Source: a virus
DNA length: 24,096 nt
Reading direction: 5' to 3' (one strand)
IMG/VR virus record: IMGVR_UViG_3300000313_000013
Span: 1-24,096 of that record
Shown here: positions 6,893 to 14,347 of the stretch, piece after piece
Layout: each line of letters opens with the position of its first letter
Position numbering within the stretch: position 1 is the first letter of the stretch
Notes under the pieces: model-generated
Databases searched by the model: none
What the model was told of the DNA's origin: nothing
The model's input: only the letters and a program-made list of their open reading frames with translations
Made by a program: the position numbers and the translations under genes

Positions 6893-9340
6893 ATGCCCTC
6901 TTGCACTCGTTGCAAGCTTCACGAGTACGCCAACACTGTCTGCTTGCTCGGGTCGGGATCGGCCGTCAAGCGAGTGATGATCGTCGGCGAGGCGCCTGGT
7001 GAAGAAGAGGACAACCAAGGCAAGCCTTTCGTCGGTCGATCAGGCCAGATGCTCAACGAGATGCTCGAAGCCGTGGGTGTCGACCGAGAGGAGGTGTATG
7101 TCACCAACGCCGTCCATTGTCGGCCGCCGGACAATCGCACGCCCGACAAGAAGGAGATTGGCCAGTGTGACTACTGGCTCAAGAAAGAGATCGCTAAGGT
7201 AAAGCCCCGGTTCATCCTCACGCTCGGCAACGTCGCGGTGTTCGCGTTGACGGGAACCAAAGGTATCAAAGAGCTTCGCGGCAAGCCAATCGAGAAGAAG
7301 GGTACCGATCTCGGCCTTGAGACGGACGAGACGGTGTATGTGTTCCCGGCCTACCACCCGTCCTATGCGTTACGCGATCCGCGCAATCGACCGGTCCTCG
7401 AGCGCGACATCGCGCAATTCTTCGAGCTCGTGCGCAATGGCAAACCTAAGGCCGAAGAAGGACTACGCGTTCGCATCATCCTGTCGCGTGACGAGCTAGA
7501 AGAGGCCATCGAAGATATCCACCAGAACGACTTGCTGTCCTGGGACACTGAGACGTCTGGACTCGACCCATTCGCTCCTGGCGCGTGGATGACTTCCTTT
7601 GGCGTTGGCACGCACAAGTACCAGTGGTGCCTCCCGCTCAACCACCCAGAGGGCCCGATCTATCAGAAGTTCAACACGCAGAAGCGATGGGTGAAACAGC
7701 TGGTAACGGCGATGCGCGGTAAGACCATCGTCGCGCAGAACGGCAAATTCGACTCGCTGACTCTGCGTGTCTTGTTTGGCGAACGACTGCTAACAGACTT
7801 CGACACGATGCTCGCCCACTACCAACTCGACGAGAATTCCTATCATGGGCTAGATCACCTCGCGAGCCACTACTTCGGTGCATCGGAGTATGACATACCG
7901 CTCAAGGAGAAGCATGGTTTCGGTCCGCTCGACCGACACTGCAAGTATCTCGCACAAGACCTGAACTTCACGCGACGGCTGTATTACGTGCTGAAGAAAG
8001 AACTCGCCAAGGATCCAGCCACAGAGCGTCTGTTCTACGAGCTGACGATGCCTGTGGCGCGCATGTATGCAGACGCCGAATTCAACGGCGTCTATGTTGA
8101 TCCGAAGAAACTCAAGGACGCGTGGAAGTATTGGGACAACATCGAGAAGGAGAAGCTCGCTGAATTGAACAGGCTCGTGCCAGATGACCGGACACGCAAG
8201 AACAAGAAGACCAAAGAGATTGTCGTCGGCATCAACTGGAATTCGGCGCAACAGGTCGCAGACGTCTTATTCAATCGCTTTGGTTTGAAGCCGCTCGAGA
8301 TGACAAACGGGGGCAAAGGCGAACCCAAGCCAAGTGTGTCTGAGTCGGTACTGCTGCGCCTTGCTGACAAGTCACCGATCCCGCGACTGTTGCTCGACTA
8401 CCGTGAGGCCGTCAAGAACAAAGGAACTTTCGTAGAAGGGTGGATGAAGAGGTGTTATGACAATCGGATGCACCCGACCTTCAAAGTTCATGGCACTGTC
8501 ACAGGACGCCCGAGCTGCGAAGAGCCCAACCTTCAGCAAACGCCGCGCGACGCGCGCCTACGCAGCCTAATTACCGCACCCCCCGGATGGACATTGATCG
8601 ACGCCGACCTGTCGCAAGCTGAGCTACGTATCACCGCCGAGATGTCCGGTGATCGTGAGCTCAAACTCAGTTACCAAACTGGCGTAGATGTCCACACGCT
8701 GACAGTGCAGCGTATCTTCGGCATCATGAAGCCGACGAAGGAAGAACGCAAGAAAGGTAAAGCGATCAACTTCGGCTTTGTGTATGGCATGGGCTGGAAG
8801 AAATTTAAGGACTACGCGCGCGACAACTATGGCGTGGACTTCACAGACGCCGAGTGCAAGCGGATCAGGAAATACTTCTTCCGCCTATATAATGGTCTGC
8901 CCGACTGGCATATGCGTCAACGCAGGTTCGCCAACCGAAATGGCTACGTGCGCTCGATCATCGGACGCAAGCGTCGCCTACCTGAAGCGCAGTTGACAGG
9001 CAGCGATCCCCACACTGAGATGAGGAAAGCCGAGGCCGAGCGTCAGGCCATCAACTCGCCTGTCCAATCGCTCGCAAGCGACATCAACTTGCTTGCAACC
9101 GTCCAGCTCCATCGGGAGTTTGGTGAGACTGACTATTTCCGCATGATCGGCACGATCCACGATGCCATCTTGATGGAAATACGAGACGACATGGTCGATA
9201 CCGTGCTGCCTCGCGTCAAGCAAGCGATGGAGTGGCCTGACAAGTTCAACGAGTGGGATATTCGGATGTCCGTCCCCATAATCGCAGAAATCGAGTGGGG
9301 TCCGTGGGGCGCAGGAACAGTGTGGGAGCCAAACAAGTGA
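6893..9340 (+). CDS. family-4 uracil-DNA glycosylase fused to A-family DNA polymerase
   Basis: This is an 815-residue fusion. Residues 1-180 are a family-4 UDG: four Fe-S cysteines (C4, C7, C76, C92), GEAPGEEED (32-40) followed by KPFVGRSGQ, and HPSYAL (155-160). Residues 195-375 are a 3'-5' exonuclease: WDTETSGLD (D218, E220), NGKFD (N283, D287) and YLAQD (Y352, D356). The rest is Pol I: motif A DADLSQAELR (D572), motif B RKKGKAINFGFVYG (R619, K623, F627, Y631) and motif C HDAILME (H756, D757, E762). There is no 5'-nuclease domain. It is the likely replicative polymerase, with uracil removal built in. All catalytic residues appear intact, and the fusion lies in one uninterrupted frame. Confidence 0.95.
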   Translation: MPSCTRCKLHEYANTVCLLGSGSAVKRVMIVGEAPGEEEDNQGKPFVGRSGQMLNEMLEAVGVDREEVYVTNAVHCRPPDNRTPDKKEIGQCDYWLKKEIAKVKPRFILTLGNVAVFALTGTKGIKELRGKPIEKKGTDLGLETDETVYVFPAYHPSYALRDPRNRPVLERDIAQFFELVRNGKPKAEEGLRVRIILSRDELEEAIEDIHQNDLLSWDTETSGLDPFAPGAWMTSFGVGTHKYQWCLPLNHPEGPIYQKFNTQKRWVKQLVTAMRGKTIVAQNGKFDSLTLRVLFGERLLTDFDTMLAHYQLDENSYHGLDHLASHYFGASEYDIPLKEKHGFGPLDRHCKYLAQDLNFTRRLYYVLKKELAKDPATERLFYELTMPVARMYADAEFNGVYVDPKKLKDAWKYWDNIEKEKLAELNRLVPDDRTRKNKKTKEIVVGINWNSAQQVADVLFNRFGLKPLEMTNGGKGEPKPSVSESVLLRLADKSPIPRLLLDYREAVKNKGTFVEGWMKRCYDNRMHPTFKVHGTVTGRPSCEEPNLQQTPRDARLRSLITAPPGWTLIDADLSQAELRITAEMSGDRELKLSYQTGVDVHTLTVQRIFGIMKPTKEERKKGKAINFGFVYGMGWKKFKDYARDNYGVDFTDAECKRIRKYFFRLYNGLPDWHMRQRRFANRNGYVRSIIGRKRRLPEAQLTGSDPHTEMRKAEAERQAINSPVQSLASDINLLATVQLHREFGETDYFRMIGTIHDAILMEIRDDMVDTVLPRVKQAMEWPDKFNEWDIRMSVPIIAEIEWGPWGAGTVWEPNK

Positions 9341-10329
9341 CCTTCGTAGTTCATCAGAGCACCATCAAGTGTTGGCGTCGGTGCAAGAGGCAGTATTACT
9401 ACAAGTATGTGCTCAGGCTCGTGAAGCGTCGCACAGGCGCACCGTTGATCCGCGGCACGATAGTTCACAGCATGATTGAGGCTCAAGCTGAAGGACGCGA
9501 CCCATGGCAAACACTCGCCCAGGCTGAAAAAGACATGGGCAAGCTGTTCGCTGAGGAGCGCGAGTACTACGGCGACATCATTGGTGACATTCGCTTGCTG
9601 ATGGAAGGATACTTCGACTGGTACAAGAAAGACCCACTCACACCGATCCCGCTGCACCCGGGCAAGAAAGCGAAGAAGACGGAGCATGAGTTTGAAGTCG
9701 ACCTGACCCCCTCAATCCGGCTGAAGGGCAAGATCGACATGCTCGCAGAGGATCGTCGCGGGCACCAGTGGCTAATGGACCACAAGACTCACAAGCAGCT
9801 GCCGTCCGGTGACTTGAAATACTCAGACATTCAATCAGCGCTCTACATCTTTGCTGTCCGCATTGTCAGCAAGGTGAGGCCAATTGGTGTGGCGTGGAAC
9901 TACATCCGGTGGAAGAGGCCGACGAAGCCTGAGGTGCTCAAGAATGGTCAGATGAGCCGTCGCGACATTGACACCACGTGGGCCGTGTATGAGCAAGCAC
10001 TGATCGAGGCCGGCCTCAAGCCAAAAGACTATCAAGACATGCGCGAGAAGCTCGACGGGAAGGAGAGCGAGTTCTACGCGCGACACTACTTGCCAGTGAA
10101 TGACACGCTCTTGAACAAGCTCGTAGAAGAAGCACAGGTGACAGCCAGGGAGATTAAGCGTAAAGGAGGACACGATACTACCCGCACCATCGACCGTCAC
10201 TGCGACTGGTGCGACTACTACAGCATATGTCAAGCTCAACTGCGCGGTCTGGATGACGCCTTCATCCGGAAGCATGATTTCAAGGAGGCTGTGGATGAAG
10301 AGGCCGAGAAGGACGAAGAGTCCGCGTGA
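9337..10329 (+). CDS. Cas4/RecB-like PD-(D/E)XK nuclease with probable Fe-S cluster
   Basis: This 330-residue protein starts at GTG 9337, which overlaps the polymerase TGA (GTGA) and has GGGAG upstream. It shows the RecB-nuclease order: QYYYKY (19-24), GTIVHSMIE (40-48, H44), KGKIDML (130-136, D134), MDHKTHK (147-153, D148 and K150) and QSALY (166-170). An N-terminal Cys pair (C12, C16) and C-terminal CDWCDYYSIC (C289, C292, C298) fit the cysteine layout of Cas4/AddB-type [4Fe-4S] nucleases. The adjacent Sak4-like ATPase suggests a recombination pair: end resection plus annealing or strand exchange. It carries an acidic C-terminal tail (DEEAEKDEESA). Confidence 0.9.
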   Translation: MTFVVHQSTIKCWRRCKRQYYYKYVLRLVKRRTGAPLIRGTIVHSMIEAQAEGRDPWQTLAQAEKDMGKLFAEEREYYGDIIGDIRLLMEGYFDWYKKDPLTPIPLHPGKKAKKTEHEFEVDLTPSIRLKGKIDMLAEDRRGHQWLMDHKTHKQLPSGDLKYSDIQSALYIFAVRIVSKVRPIGVAWNYIRWKRPTKPEVLKNGQMSRRDIDTTWAVYEQALIEAGLKPKDYQDMREKLDGKESEFYARHYLPVNDTLLNKLVEEAQVTAREIKRKGGHDTTRTIDRHCDWCDYYSICQAQLRGLDDAFIRKHDFKEAVDEEAEKDEESA

Positions 10330-11128
10330 CGTAACGGACTACGAAGACGTGGCCAAGAAGATCAAAGACGTCGAGGACTACGACCCAGAAGTCAACGTGG
10401 TTCTCTACGGTAAGCCCGGCACAGGTAAAACCACGCTGGCTTCAACCTTTCCGAAGCCCATGCTCTTTATCGACGTGGGTGAAAAGGGTACAGACTCGGT
10501 CCGGGATGTCGAAGGGTGCAAGGTTATCCGCGTGGCCGACTGGGACGAGCTCGAGATGCTCTATTGGTATCTACGAGACAACCCGGATGACTTCAAGACC
10601 GTCTGTGTGGACACTGTGTCGCAAGCACAAGGTCTGGCGATCCGCGCCGTGCTCGAGAAGAAAGGCAAGGTGGTCGAAACTGGCAAGCTTGGCGGCTGGG
10701 GCACGATGACGAAGAAAGACTGGGGTTCCGTCGCGGAGATGCTCAACCCGTATATCTTGAACATGCGGGACCTACCGATGAACGTGGTCTTTATTGCCCA
10801 TGACCGCGTCTTCAATGCGAATGATGAAGACGATGAGGCAGAAGGTATCCAACCATCCGTTGGCCCACGCCTCATGCCGAGCATCTGCTCGACACTCAAC
10901 GCGTCGGTAGGCGTCATCGGCCAGACGTTCATCCGAGAACGGTTCATCTCGAAGCCCAACCCGAAGAACCCCAAGAAGAAGATCGAGGTGCGGAAGGTCG
11001 AGTACTGCTTGCGCGTCGGCCCCCACAGCTACTACATCACGAAAGCGCGCAAGCCACGATCCGTCGAGCTAACTGACGTGATCGCTGATCCTGAGTATGA
11101 CGACATCAAGGAACTGATAGGAGCATAG
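10295..11128 (+). CDS. Sak4-like RecA-fold ATPase (AAA_24)
   Basis: The start is ATG 10295, preceded by AAGGAGG (10282-10288); the gene thus overlaps the nuclease gene by 35 bases. The 277-residue product has a basic N-terminus, Walker A GKPGTGKTT (39-47), a Walker B-like TVCVDT (102-107), VFIAHDR (165-171) and a C-terminal part with a KxGPHSYY-like segment. This is the arrangement of the phage AAA_24 'nucleotide-binding' family that includes Sak4 single-strand annealing/RecA-like proteins. It likely acts with the upstream nuclease and the downstream DUF669 ssDNA-binding candidate in recombination-dependent replication. The family is confident; the exact reaction is inferred. Confidence 0.87.
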   Translation: MKRPRRTKSPRDVTDYEDVAKKIKDVEDYDPEVNVVLYGKPGTGKTTLASTFPKPMLFIDVGEKGTDSVRDVEGCKVIRVADWDELEMLYWYLRDNPDDFKTVCVDTVSQAQGLAIRAVLEKKGKVVETGKLGGWGTMTKKDWGSVAEMLNPYILNMRDLPMNVVFIAHDRVFNANDEDDEAEGIQPSVGPRLMPSICSTLNASVGVIGQTFIRERFISKPNPKNPKKKIEVRKVEYCLRVGPHSYYITKARKPRSVELTDVIADPEYDDIKELIGA

Positions 11129-11131
11129 GAT

Positions 11132-11440
11132 ATGGGTGACCAGCCCGAACCCAAGACCAACGGCAGTGTGATTGAGCAAGCAGTGGCTATGCTCGAGAAG
11201 AATGGCGACAAGCAACTGGCGGCAGAACTTGACTACATCGCGATCCGTCACCTCAGGTTCTGTCAGGCGGGCATCAACGAGCCTCTCTTCGTGCTACGCG
11301 GGTCGGACGTCAAGACCCTCTCTACGCGCCCGCTCGCGTGGCTGATCCGCCAGGCCACAAAGCGGGGGATCGCAGTCCCCTCGGACTGGCGAGAGACGAA
11401 GAAAGCTATGCGGCGGTACCGCAAAGAAATGGAGGTTTGA
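11132..11440 (+). CDS. hypothetical protein after the Sak4-like gene
   Basis: This 102-residue protein begins three bases after the previous stop, with AGGAG upstream. It is helical and charged: an N-terminal IEQAVAMLEKNGDKQLAAEL helix and a basic C-terminus (RETKKAMRRYRKEMEV). I do not recognise a family. It lies between recombination genes in the same direction and is likely co-transcribed with them. The basic tail would suit nucleic-acid or partner binding, but that is a guess. Confidence 0.7.
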   Translation: MGDQPEPKTNGSVIEQAVAMLEKNGDKQLAAELDYIAIRHLRFCQAGINEPLFVLRGSDVKTLSTRPLAWLIRQATKRGIAVPSDWRETKKAMRRYRKEMEV

Positions 11441-11465
11441 CTAAAACACACAACATCACTAGACT
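11437..11465 (+). promoter_or_regulatory. candidate promoter for the DUF669-like gene
   Basis: TTGACT (11437-11442), a 17-base spacer and TAGACT (11460-11465) fit a sigma70 promoter. It lies in the 70-base gap before the DUF669-like gene, which also has AGGAG before its start and a terminator right after its end. Promoter, gene and terminator would form a single-gene unit for high expression. It has the same -35 hexamer as the candidate lysis promoter at 15710. Confidence 0.5.
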
Positions 11466-11510
11466 GCGCGACGCTACCAACTGCTGACAACCACAGGAGA
11501 GATCAGCATC

Positions 11511-12308
11511 ATGGCCAGAAAGCCGAAGTCGTCCGGGCTGAGCATCGACTTCTCGGGGGTAGAGGCACGGGTCCTCGTTCCCGAGGGTGACTACAAGGTC
11601 AAGCCCACCGAAGTCACGAAGGAAGACGGCAACGAATTCCCCTACCTCGCCTGGACCTTCGAGATCACCGACGGCAAGTTCGCCGAGAAGAACCTCTACA
11701 CCAACACGTCGCTGGCGCCGAAGGCCCTGTGGAACCTCCGCAGCCTGCTCGAGGCCATGGGTATCGAGGTGCCCGACGGCGTGATGGAGCTCGACCTCAA
11801 GGGGATCATCAGCGAGGCCGGCGAGTTCTTCGTCACGGTCGAGCACGAGAAGTACGAGGGCAAGCCCCGGCCGCGCATCGTCGACTACTTCCCGGCCGAC
11901 GAAGAGGACGAGAAGAAGGACGACACGCCGGCGAGCAAGAAGAAGGACAGCAAGCCGGCCGGCAAGGGCAAGACGGAGGAGAAGGAGGAAGAGCCCGACT
12001 TCTCCGAGATGGACAAAGACGAGCTGGTCGAGTTCATCGATGCCCACGACCTCGACGTGGACGCCGACGACTTCCCGAAGCTGTCCAAGCTGCGCGCCGC
12101 CGTCGAGAAGGCGTGGGAGGAGCGCGACGAGGACGGCGGGGGCGACGGCGAGAAGTACTCCGAGGACGCCATCAACGAGATGGGCACCAAGGAGCTGCAG
12201 GCCATCGTGGACAAGCACAAGCTGGACGTCGAGCTCGAAGGCACGACCAAGGCCAAGCGTCGCGCTGTCCTGAAGGCCCTCAAGGCCGAGGACCTGATCG
12301 AGGAATAA
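11511..12308 (+). CDS. DUF669-like ssDNA-binding candidate with two C-terminal SAP/HeH-like repeats
   Basis: This is a 265-residue protein with a good AGGAG site. Residues 1-128 resemble the phage DUF669 family: VPEGDYKVKPTEVTKEDGN, then EITDGKFAEKNLY and a Trp-containing helix. These proteins sit beside Sak4/RecT-like genes and are thought to bind ssDNA. A long Lys/Glu/Asp linker (129-165) leads to two similar helical units, M167-W202 (MDKDELVEFIDAHDLDVDAD) and M224-E265 (MGTKELQAIVDKHKLDVELE), which look like HeH/SAP or Rho-N-type nucleic-acid-binding motifs. Almost every codon ends in G or C, unlike its neighbours, which points to strong expression or separate origin. It has its own candidate promoter and terminator. 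Confidence 0.78.
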   Translation: MARKPKSSGLSIDFSGVEARVLVPEGDYKVKPTEVTKEDGNEFPYLAWTFEITDGKFAEKNLYTNTSLAPKALWNLRSLLEAMGIEVPDGVMELDLKGIISEAGEFFVTVEHEKYEGKPRPRIVDYFPADEEDEKKDDTPASKKKDSKPAGKGKTEEKEEEPDFSEMDKDELVEFIDAHDLDVDADDFPKLSKLRAAVEKAWEERDEDGGGDGEKYSEDAINEMGTKELQAIVDKHKLDVELEGTTKAKRRAVLKALKAEDLIEE

Positions 12309-12326
12309 CGCTTCACCTTCGGCGGG

Positions 12327-12356
12327 GGCGGGTTGTCGAAAGGCAGCCCGCCTTTT
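12327..12356 (+). terminator. rho-independent terminator after the DUF669-like gene
   Basis: An 11-base-pair stem (12327-12337 with 12342-12352, two G-U pairs) closes a GAAA loop and is followed by TTTTCT. It begins 18 bases after the stop codon. The GNRA-type loop and U-tract are classic. The next ORF's ATG (12359) sits immediately behind it. Confidence 0.88.
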
Positions 12357-12358
12357 CT

Positions 12359-12739
12359 ATGGCAGTATGGACTCCCAAGTTCGGACACGTTTCGCTGACA
12401 CCTCGCAAGCTCGCCGAGTTGCAGGAATTGGTATTCTTCTATCGAGGGCATGTCGATTTGTCCTCGATGCCGATAGGCCCCGGCGCCGCGAGAGTGTGGA
12501 GGAAATGCGCATGGTTCACCATCCGCGGCCTCATGGACATCCAGCCATCGCCAGACATGACATCCACTCATTACGTCGCAGTAGTCACGCAACTCGGCTA
12601 TGTAGTTGCCGGAGCGAAGCCTAATGAAGAAACCGGAAAGCCGACTCGTGTCAGACGTAAGGACGCGTTTATCCGACGAAATTGGCGGCAGGTGGTTAAA
12701 GGTCCATGGCGGGCCATTCCAAGAGGCAGGCGTAAGTGA
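12359..12739 (+). CDS. putative small winged-helix-like protein
   Basis: This is a 126-residue ORF starting at the ATG directly behind the terminator; no ribosome-binding site is visible, so a later start is possible. Amino-acid composition and codon use look coding in this frame and poor in the other two. The pattern LTPRKLAELQELVFFYRG, then FTIRGLMDIQP, then HYVAVVTQLGYVVAG resembles a wHTH, comparable in layout to the protein ending at 916. The last ~38 residues are very basic (ending RAIPRGRRK) and overlap the VRR-NUC gene by 116 bases in another frame. The function is unknown; a DNA-binding regulator is one reading. Confidence 0.5.
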   Translation: MAVWTPKFGHVSLTPRKLAELQELVFFYRGHVDLSSMPIGPGAARVWRKCAWFTIRGLMDIQPSPDMTSTHYVAVVTQLGYVVAGAKPNEETGKPTRVRRKDAFIRRNWRQVVKGPWRAIPRGRRK

Positions 12740-13124
12740 CCTCGTGGGATGCGTTTTTGGCTACTACGTGGCTATCGAGGTTAAGACCCCACAGGACCGT
12801 CGGCCGGACAACCCCTTGCAGGTCAAGTGGATCGATGATATCCGCGCCAACGGCGGGTGCGCGTTCATCACCTACTCGGCTTCGGCTGCGTGCCGCCGAG
12901 TAAAGGCTTTCCTACTGTCGCACGATAGGGACGGGTCTATCCATGAGGCTCTTGAAGCGCGATCTGTATCCGTATCAACGTCGGGCTGCCGTGCTCGCCG
13001 GAAAGCAGAAGTCATTCGCGTTGTGGATGGACCCAGGAACGGGGAAGACCATCGTCTCTCTGAAAGTGATCGCCGTCCGGTGGCGAAGGAACTCACTGCG
13101 CCTGGTGTTAGTCGTCGCCCCTAA
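12624..13124 (+). CDS. VRR-NUC family nuclease
   Basis: This 166-residue protein starts at ATG 12624, with GGAG about ten bases before it. The N-terminal 105 residues fit the VRR-NUC fold of the PD-(D/E)XK class: an ESRL helix, KVHGGPFQEAGVSDLVG with the catalytic Asp, YYVAIEVKT with the E-x-K pair, then a QVKWIDDIRANGG helix. Such domains cut structured DNA (for example FAN1) and in phages often lie next to SNF2 helicases, as here. The remaining ~60 residues overlap the helicase gene in another frame for 182 bases and look like unstructured read-out, so the domain may simply lack a stop where expected. Confidence 0.82.
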   Translation: MKKPESRLVSDVRTRLSDEIGGRWLKVHGGPFQEAGVSDLVGCVFGYYVAIEVKTPQDRRPDNPLQVKWIDDIRANGGCAFITYSASAACRRVKAFLLSHDRDGSIHEALEARSVSVSTSGCRARRKAEVIRVVDGPRNGEDHRLSESDRRPVAKELTAPGVSRRP

Positions 13125-14334
13125 ATCTGTCCTCGGCGTCTGGCGACATCAAGCGAAGCAACACCTCGCCGTCCCCCACCGCGTGCTGATCGGTAAAGAG
13201 CACCTGATGACGCGACGGTCGCTGATCGACCCGGGACAGGTAACCTTCCTCGTCCTCAACTATGAGCAGGTCTGGCGAGTGGCGCAACGCCTCAAGAAAA
13301 TGCCTTGGGACATGGTGGTCGCTGACGAGGCGCACAGGCTCCGTCACAAGAACTCGCGGCAGTCTAAGGCGGTGTGGCGTATAGGCCAGCGTGCGGCGTT
13401 TAAGCTCGCTTTGACGGGTACTCCAATCGGCAAGGACGAGCGCGACCTGTGGGCTCAGTTCAGGTTTCTTGACGACTCGATACTAGGATCGGCGTGGAAG
13501 GCCTTCGAAAAGAAATACATGAGGCGGACGTGGATCGGTCCGCCCGGGGCGCAATGGCCAAAGGTGAGGCTAAAGCCCAACGCGGGTGAACGCATCACTC
13601 GAGCGGTGGCTGACTATGTCTATTCGATCCGAGCTGAAGACGCATTGGGATTACCACCTGCGACAGACACGGCGTTGACTTTCGACCTGACGTTTAAGGC
13701 TGCCGAAGCTTATCGCAAGATCGAAAATGACTTCGCTTATGAGTTCAACGGCTTGGTTAGTAGCACGCCATTGGCTATCACGCGGATGCTTCGGCTGCAT
13801 CAACTCGCAGGGGGTCACCTTGGCACCGATGAAGGTAAAGTACTCGAGTTCAATCAGGACAAACTCGACACGCTCACTGATTGGCTGGAGGATTTACCAC
13901 AGGGCGAGAAGCTTGTCGTCTTCGCTCAGTTCACTCAAGAGATAGATCGCATCGCTGCCTTGATGACGCGTGTTGGCCGATCTTATGCGATACGAGACGG
14001 CCGCACGTCAAAGAAAGACGCAGATCGATGGATCGACTTTCAGGAAAAGAAACACCCAAGTACTTACATCGCCCAAGTTGCGAGCGGGGGAATAGGCGTA
14101 GACTTGTTCGCTGCGAGGTTCGGCGTATTCTACTCTGCGTCATTCAGTTACATCGACTATGAGCAATGCCGAAGGCGCCTGCTGCGCAACGGTCAGACGC
14201 GTCCCGTTAGTTTTATCCACATGGTGGCCCGGAACACTATTGACGAGGACCTATACAGCGCCTTACAAGGGACAGGCGTGATCGCCGATCAGGTCCTGCA
14301 GCGGTTGCAGGATCGCCGGCGGCGCAATCGGTGA
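12943..14334 (+). CDS. SNF2-type DEAD-like helicase/translocase
   Basis: This is a 463-residue superfamily-2 ATPase. Visible motifs are LYPYQRRAA (8-16, Q-motif region), MDPGTGKT (29-36, motif I), VVAPKS, ADEAHRLRH (127-135, motif II, DEAH), LTGTP (motif III), VVFAQFTQ in the second lobe, ASGGIGVDL (motif V) and QCRRRLLRNGQTRP (motif VI, the QxxRRxxRxGQ form typical of SNF2). The start at 12943 is needed to keep the Q-motif, and it overlaps the VRR-NUC ORF by 182 bases. The protein likely acts with that nuclease in replication-fork remodelling or repair; this pairing recurs in phages. It ends in a strongly basic tail (RRRRNR). Confidence 0.92.
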   Translation: MRLLKRDLYPYQRRAAVLAGKQKSFALWMDPGTGKTIVSLKVIAVRWRRNSLRLVLVVAPKSVLGVWRHQAKQHLAVPHRVLIGKEHLMTRRSLIDPGQVTFLVLNYEQVWRVAQRLKKMPWDMVVADEAHRLRHKNSRQSKAVWRIGQRAAFKLALTGTPIGKDERDLWAQFRFLDDSILGSAWKAFEKKYMRRTWIGPPGAQWPKVRLKPNAGERITRAVADYVYSIRAEDALGLPPATDTALTFDLTFKAAEAYRKIENDFAYEFNGLVSSTPLAITRMLRLHQLAGGHLGTDEGKVLEFNQDKLDTLTDWLEDLPQGEKLVVFAQFTQEIDRIAALMTRVGRSYAIRDGRTSKKDADRWIDFQEKKHPSTYIAQVASGGIGVDLFAARFGVFYSASFSYIDYEQCRRRLLRNGQTRPVSFIHMVARNTIDEDLYSALQGTGVIADQVLQRLQDRRRRNR

Positions 14335-14347
14335 AGGAGCTGCAGCG

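Noticed and set aside
11406-12592. Long minus-strand ORFs opposite the DUF669-like gene (11406-12218 and 11885-12592)
   Set aside because: They are Leu/Val- or Ser-rich mirror translations of a gene with extreme G/C third positions. They have no ribosome-binding sites, and the + strand frame has recognisable domains.
12367-12624. Alternative 85-residue ORF ending exactly at the VRR-NUC start
   Set aside because: Very rich in Arg, His and Ser, with no domain-like pattern. The frame starting at 12359 has a far more protein-like sequence.
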